NCBI GenBank assembly: GCA_002344205.1
Contig: DDSZ01000033.1
Coordinates: 24,470-88,469, forward strand
Direction of reading: 5' to 3'
Length of the DNA stretch: 64,000 nucleotides
Origin: Opitutaceae bacterium UBA2377
Lineage (GTDB): Bacteria > Verrucomicrobiota > Verrucomicrobiia > Opitutales > Opitutaceae
The notes beneath the pieces were generated by a model, which was given only the letters and a program-made list of their open reading frames with translations, did not search any database and had not been told where the DNA came from. Positions 61,001 to 64,000 of this stretch are shown here, one piece after another. Both the position numbers and the translations under genes were made by a program. Within the stretch, counting starts at the first letter, position 1; each line of letters starts with the position of its first letter.

Positions 61001-61874
61001 ACAGGCCGTGCAGGATGCCGCCGCGCAGATCTGGAAGCTGCCCTACACCTACTACGGGTCCCGGCCCTACGCGATTGGCGCCACCCGCAACGCCGAGGCC
61101 AGGGGCGTGGAGGCGGAGATCAACTACAACCCCACGCGCAACTGGACGATGAAGTTTACCTTCGGCAAACAGGACACCAAGTATTCCAGCGTCCTCAGCG
61201 AATTCCTGCCGTGGGAGGCCGAGCGCATGGCCGTTTGGAAGGCAGCGCAAGCCAGCGCCCACCTCCTGCCCCAATACCAGAGCCTGGCCACCTACACCAC
61301 TTCGGGCGGCCGGCAGGTGGACCTGACGAACTTCTGGAGTTCTTTCGGCTACCAATCGAACCTGTTCCCCGAGACGGCGACCGGCTATCCCAATCCCGAG
61401 GCCTACTATGCCGGTGTCGTCACCCCGCAGCTCGCGCTCGACCGCGACCTCCAGGGCCAGTCGGTCCAGGGCCAGCGCAAATACCGCTGGTCGTTCCTCA
61501 CAAGCTATAGCTTCACCGAGGGCTTCCTGAAGAACGTCACCATCGGCGGCAGCCAGCGCTGGGAGGACAAGGCCGTCATCGGCTACTACGGCAAGGCCAG
61601 CGGCGTAAACCGTTACGCCGGCCAGCCGGTGATGGATATCTCCGATGTCACGCGTCCGATCTACGACAGCGACAACTTCTACACCGACGTATGGGTGAGC
61701 TACCGCCGCAAGCTCTTCGACGACCGCGTCGGCATGCGGCTCCAGCTCAACATCGCCAATGTCTTCGAGAGCGGCGGCCTGCGGCCGGTGGCGGTCAATT
61801 ACGACGGCTCGCCGTATTCGTTCCGCATCATCGATCCGCGGCAATACACCCTCACCGCCACCTTCGATTTCTGA
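58086..61874 (+). CDS. Large TonB-dependent receptor (no STN domain)
   Basis: A receptor of 1262 residues starting at MTLHISPQSSGFRRLAASLL, whose signal peptide ends around VLSAQETEK; frames upstream to 57858 lack a signal. TonB-box-like VVQLTPFQVD, plug (GSSISVITAQQFTDTAST, VEISRGPNSMLFGLGSPAGIV) and a very long barrel ending YTLTATFDF. This large plain TonB receptor type is abundant in Opitutaceae and is tied to polymer or oligosaccharide uptake. No sigma/FecR pair is present. A strong terminator follows at 61905. Confidence 0.93.
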   Translation: MTLHISPQSSGFRRLAASLLVFPLAAVLSAQETEKDAPVPAEADLARAARLERPDEVVQLTPFQVDTTRDAGYFAQNTLAGSRMRTNIADLGSSISVITAQQFTDTASTDLNDIFRYEVNTEGSLTYTPGTQSMRNDGVLDVNAGGTQGSSVTPFTNAQANRVRGLGSPSAAINYFPAIGAVPFDSYNTQTVEISRGPNSMLFGLGSPAGIVNQSTAQAQMNKRSASVSFRTDQYGSFRSSLNFNEGLIADKLAIYGAVLHDDRRFDRKPAYDKTDRYYGAITFKPFSKTTLRFNVEKYDNQNRRPNTLTPRDFVTEWNKAGQPYYDATTKKIYSLTTGAELGMMVNNASSPFANDLRAFIESRPGFNPALWNGAKTQYNGINIFGNANWAIPANWVAGTPSANILFVPGIGEVNQGRSIMQIADSQLVNWFQPTYQYRYLPGFGVPGNPAGNPALYPAEAAIYANPTWANIYTRTYTSSAGWTGAGNGIAAGSYRYPSVTDRSIYDWRNVNINSMNFGSAKNTNYNLEFEQELPGDLFLSAGWFRQDFSQRTNYTVAQLNVSTLYVDTNKYLPDGSQNPYFGKPYVEDFDPDSYVNEQLNNHYRAMLAWTPDFTRKDGWLKWLGRHQALGLWSKDDYMTATMRQRLHYTAAGSDTGRFRYLRNPNNAADGSPTGWNQQTTSLRRTYYLAAPGDPNGVVTRAAGTWDHLSYTGNIRAYDYDSSGFIPVNVTHEFIDFDAGTGRNERIVNSLSAGLTSHFWNDRLITTFGVRKDEYKARVTNTGLAAVRDAAGNVVAPAITNQQKWVNGVFQRDFLFNRWGPYSELTGTTRTMGGVLRPFQNWGSIDSKADGGSQGWQFIRNLGFSYNESDNFNPPSNALGDFYGNQLPKPSGEGKDYGLQFTLFDNKLFGRVTWFKASNLNENIAAPVVFGRLSSNVDETLFRNWARTIAMINMGMDPRLDGFGANLSTAQEQAVQDAAAQIWKLPYTYYGSRPYAIGATRNAEARGVEAEINYNPTRNWTMKFTFGKQDTKYSSVLSEFLPWEAERMAVWKAAQASAHLLPQYQSLATYTTSGGRQVDLTNFWSSFGYQSNLFPETATGYPNPEAYYAGVVTPQLALDRDLQGQSVQGQRKYRWSFLTSYSFTEGFLKNVTIGGSQRWEDKAVIGYYGKASGVNRYAGQPVMDISDVTRPIYDSDNFYTDVWVSYRRKLFDDRVGMRLQLNIANVFESGGLRPVAVNYDGSPYSFRIIDPRQYTLTATFDF

Positions 61875-61904
61875 TTCGGGCTAGATTCATTGGGTGGTTC
61901 CCCG

Positions 61905-61940
61905 AGCCCTCCGGCGCAAGCCGGGGGGCTTTGGTTTTTA
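61905..61940 (+). terminator. Rho-independent terminator after the large TonB receptor
   Basis: AGCCCTCCGGC, loop GCAA, GCCGGGGGGCT (one G-T pair) form an 11-bp stem, followed by TTTGGTTTTT. It stands 31 bp after the receptor stop codon and about 157 bp before the SSS symporter start, so the two genes are probably separate units. Confidence 0.9.
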
Positions 61941-62096
61941 ACGCCCGCCGATCGCGAACTGTCAGAAGGCGGTGGCCTTTGCCCTTCACCCCTGTGCCGT
62001 AACGCTCGCACCCTTCACCGAGCTCCCCGGCTTGCCTATCACGGCGGTCCTCCGGAATCTGTCTCCGCCCCTCAACCCCGTCCCCCCTCCATTTCC

Positions 62097-64000
62097 ATGC
62101 GTCTGGGCAGTCTGCACCTCATCGATTTGCTCGTCATCCTCGGCTACCTCGCGGTCGTCATCTACGTCGGCCGCCGGGCCGCGGCCGCGGCCGCGAGCGA
62201 GGAGGGCTTCTTCCTCGCCGGCCGCAAGCTCGGCAAGCTCTACCAATTCTTCCTCAACTTCGGCAATGCGACCGACGCCAACGGCGCCGTGAGCACCGCC
62301 AGCCTCGTCTATCAGAAGGGCGCCTCGGGCGTGTGGCTCTCGCTGCAGACGCTTTTCATGAACCCCTACTACTGGTTCATGAACCCGTGGTTTCGCCGCG
62401 TGCGGCTCATCACCGTGGCCGATCTCTTCGAGGACCGCTTCGGCAGCCGCGCGCTCGCGCGCTTTTATGCCGTCTTTCAGATTTTCGCGACCGTCATCGT
62501 CATCATCGGTTTTGGCAACCTCGTCGGCTACAAGGTCACCGCCTCGCTGCTCGTGAAACCCGAGGTGCGCTGGACGGCGGAAGAGCGCGCGTCCGTCGAG
62601 GGTTACCGCGAGTTGAAAACGCTGGAGGCGGCGCGTGCGGCGGCCCCGCTCGTCGCGGCCGACGAAGCCCGGCTCGGCGTGCTCCAGGAGCAAAACAAGC
62701 GCGGCGAGCTGCGCAGCTACGTTTCGTGGATCCACAGCCCCACGGGCAAATGGCTCTACTACCTCATCTACTCGCTCATCGTCGGCGGCTACATCGTCAT
62801 GGGCGGGCTCGCGGCGGCCGCGGTCAACGAGGCCTTCCAGGGCGTGCTCATCGTCATCTTTTCCTTCATGCTGATTCCCTTCGGGCTCTCGTTCATCGGG
62901 GGCTGGGATCAGTTGGCCGAACGCGTGCCGGCGGAGATGTTCAACCTGTTGGGCGGTGGCGGGGGCGGCATCGGCGGCTGGGAGCTGGCGGGCATCTTCC
63001 TTATCTCCATCGTCCAGATCCACGGCATCATCGGCAACATGGCCGTGGCCGGCTCGGCCAAGGATGAGTTCGCCGCCCGCTTCGGCGCCGTCTCCGGCAC
63101 CTACGCCAAGCGCATCATGATCATCCTGTGGGCGCTCTGCGGCCTCATCGCCATCGCCATCTACCAGGGGGCCGACACGCTCTCCGATCCCGATTCCGCC
63201 TGGGGCTCGATGGCGCTGCTCCTCCTCAAGCCCGGTTTTCTCGGCCTGATGATGGCCGGACTGCTCGCGGCCAACATGTCCACCATCGCCGCGCAGACGA
63301 TGGCGGTGTCGGCGCTCTTCACGCGCAATGTCTATCATTACCTCGCGCCGGCCGCCACCGACCGCGACCTCGTGCGCGCCGGCCGGCTGGCGATCATCGT
63401 GATCCTCGCGGTCGGCGTCTATGCGGCGGCCAACATGGACAACGTCTATTCGGTCGTGCAGTTGCTGCTCACCGTCAACGTGCCCTTCGGCGCGGCCGTG
63501 CTCCTCATCTTCTTCTGGCGTCGGCTCACCGCCACCGCGGTGTGGGCGGCCGTCATCGTGTCCGCCCTGCTTAACATCATCACACCCTCGTGGATCGGGC
63601 CGAACGTCACGGCCATCACCCACAGCCCGACGCTCACGCAGCAGGTGGACTACGAGGGCCGGTCGCGCGCCGTCTATTTCGAGCGCGTCGTGCGCGAGCG
63701 GCCCGGCGATCCCACCAGTGCCTGGCAGGGTCAGGGCCGGTTTCATGTCGAGCTGTGGGTGCTCAACCATGCCGGGCTCGACGTCGCCGCGCTCACGCCC
63801 AGCGGCCGCAACGCCGCGCGGTTCATTTACGACGGGCTCTTTCCCTTTGTCGTGCTGATCCTCGTGAGCCTGTTCACCCGCCGGCCCGAGGCCCGGCGCA
63901 CCGACCTCTTCTTCGGCAAGATGAAGACCGTGGTGCAGCCCGATCCCGCCGCCGACCTTGCCGCGATGGAGGCCACGCGCCGCGACCCCGGCCGCTTCAA
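62097..64000 (+). CDS. Sodium/solute symporter (SSS family), partial at the window edge
   Basis: An open frame of 634 codons from the ATG at 62097 to the window end without a stop. MRLGSLHLIDLLVILGYLAVVIYVGRR opens TM1, followed by EEGFFLAGRKLGKLYQFFLN (SSS signature) and ANGAVSTASLVY. About 13 helices are visible. Unusual features are a hydrophilic insertion of about 50 residues (KPEVRWTAEERASVEGYREL...) after TM4-5, a Gly-rich GGGGGGIGG stretch, and a second hydrophilic region near residues 520-580. Inner membrane; probable sugar or sugar-acid uptake behind the TonB receptor. Confidence 0.9.
   Translation, partial: MRLGSLHLIDLLVILGYLAVVIYVGRRAAAAAASEEGFFLAGRKLGKLYQFFLNFGNATDANGAVSTASLVYQKGASGVWLSLQTLFMNPYYWFMNPWFRRVRLITVADLFEDRFGSRALARFYAVFQIFATVIVIIGFGNLVGYKVTASLLVKPEVRWTAEERASVEGYRELKTLEAARAAAPLVAADEARLGVLQEQNKRGELRSYVSWIHSPTGKWLYYLIYSLIVGGYIVMGGLAAAAVNEAFQGVLIVIFSFMLIPFGLSFIGGWDQLAERVPAEMFNLLGGGGGGIGGWELAGIFLISIVQIHGIIGNMAVAGSAKDEFAARFGAVSGTYAKRIMIILWALCGLIAIAIYQGADTLSDPDSAWGSMALLLLKPGFLGLMMAGLLAANMSTIAAQTMAVSALFTRNVYHYLAPAATDRDLVRAGRLAIIVILAVGVYAAANMDNVYSVVQLLLTVNVPFGAAVLLIFFWRRLTATAVWAAVIVSALLNIITPSWIGPNVTAITHSPTLTQQVDYEGRSRAVYFERVVRERPGDPTSAWQGQGRFHVELWVLNHAGLDVAALTPSGRNAARFIYDGLFPFVVLILVSLFTRRPEARRTDLFFGKMKTVVQPDPAADLAAMEATRRDPGRF

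Noticed and set aside
1..64000. tRNA, rRNA, transposase or phage genes
   Set aside because: No cloverleaf with GGTTCGA-type T-arm, no rRNA signature and no integrase or transposase motif was found in any gap or coding frame by eye.

Overview
The window is GC-rich chromosomal DNA that reads like a free-living, polysaccharide-degrading Verrucomicrobiota bacterium, most likely of the Opitutaceae. This is an inference from gene content: iron-dicitrate-type sigma/FecR/STN-TonB receptor modules, a very large TonB receptor without an STN domain, UxaE-type uronate catabolism, DUF6807 (PmoA-like), DUF4380 and intracellular glycosidases. No rRNA, tRNA, CRISPR array, transposase or phage gene was seen. 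The sequence carries about 55 protein genes, the first and last of which run off the window.

Layout. (1) 1-7.6 kb, minus strand: ECF sigma factor, FecR anti-sigma factor, STN-type TonB receptor, a GATase-like protein, a sialidase-like propeller and a partial glycosidase-like propeller. This looks like a glycan-uptake locus under cell-surface signalling. (2) 7.7-17.7 kb, minus strand: DUF4380, an Nramp-like transporter, a membrane protein with tandem cyclic-nucleotide-binding domains on a degenerate M50-like body, DUF4202, an M48 protease, an SH3-like protein, a CHASE2 adenylate cyclase and glycyl-tRNA synthetase. The cyclase, SH3 and M48 genes overlap by 4 bp each, and the run looks like a cAMP signalling module. 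(3) 17.7-25.8 kb: AraC regulator divergent from a GH2 glycosidase, an Mpo1-like protein, and a sugar-acid cluster (two enolase-superfamily enzymes, an SDR and an aldo/keto reductase). (4) 26.1-32.2 kb: a second sigma/FecR/STN-TonB module with a secreted TlpA-like thioredoxin. (5) 33.7-40.1 kb: uronate catabolism (2-hydroxyacid dehydrogenase, Ldh_2 oxidoreductase, SDR, UxaE, UxaC). UxaC, UxaE and the SDR would carry galacturonate through tagaturonate and fructuronate to mannonate. (6) 40.2-43 kb: ArsR regulator, four SRPBCC domains in three genes, and DoxX, behind a perfect palindromic operator. (7) 43-50.5 kb: PilZ protein, methyltransferase, DUF6807, a second hydroxyacid dehydrogenase, a WYL regulator, a GH29-like enzyme and a bacterial voltage-gated sodium channel. 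(8) 50.5-64 kb: Na/phosphate symporter, two Gfo/Idh/MocA oxidoreductases, an SGNH esterase of rhamnogalacturonan-acetylesterase type, an NCS1 permease with a tiny coupled membrane protein, a 1262-residue TonB receptor and an SSS-family symporter.

The most unusual signals are: the cyclase/cyclic-nucleotide module with its catalytically dead M50-like body; several unrelated, word-like imperfect hairpins that fill the intergenic gaps between about 20.5 and 36.9 kb; REP-like palindromes lying in frame inside uxaE; and a TonB receptor gene whose beta-barrel half is far more AT-rich than its N-terminal half.
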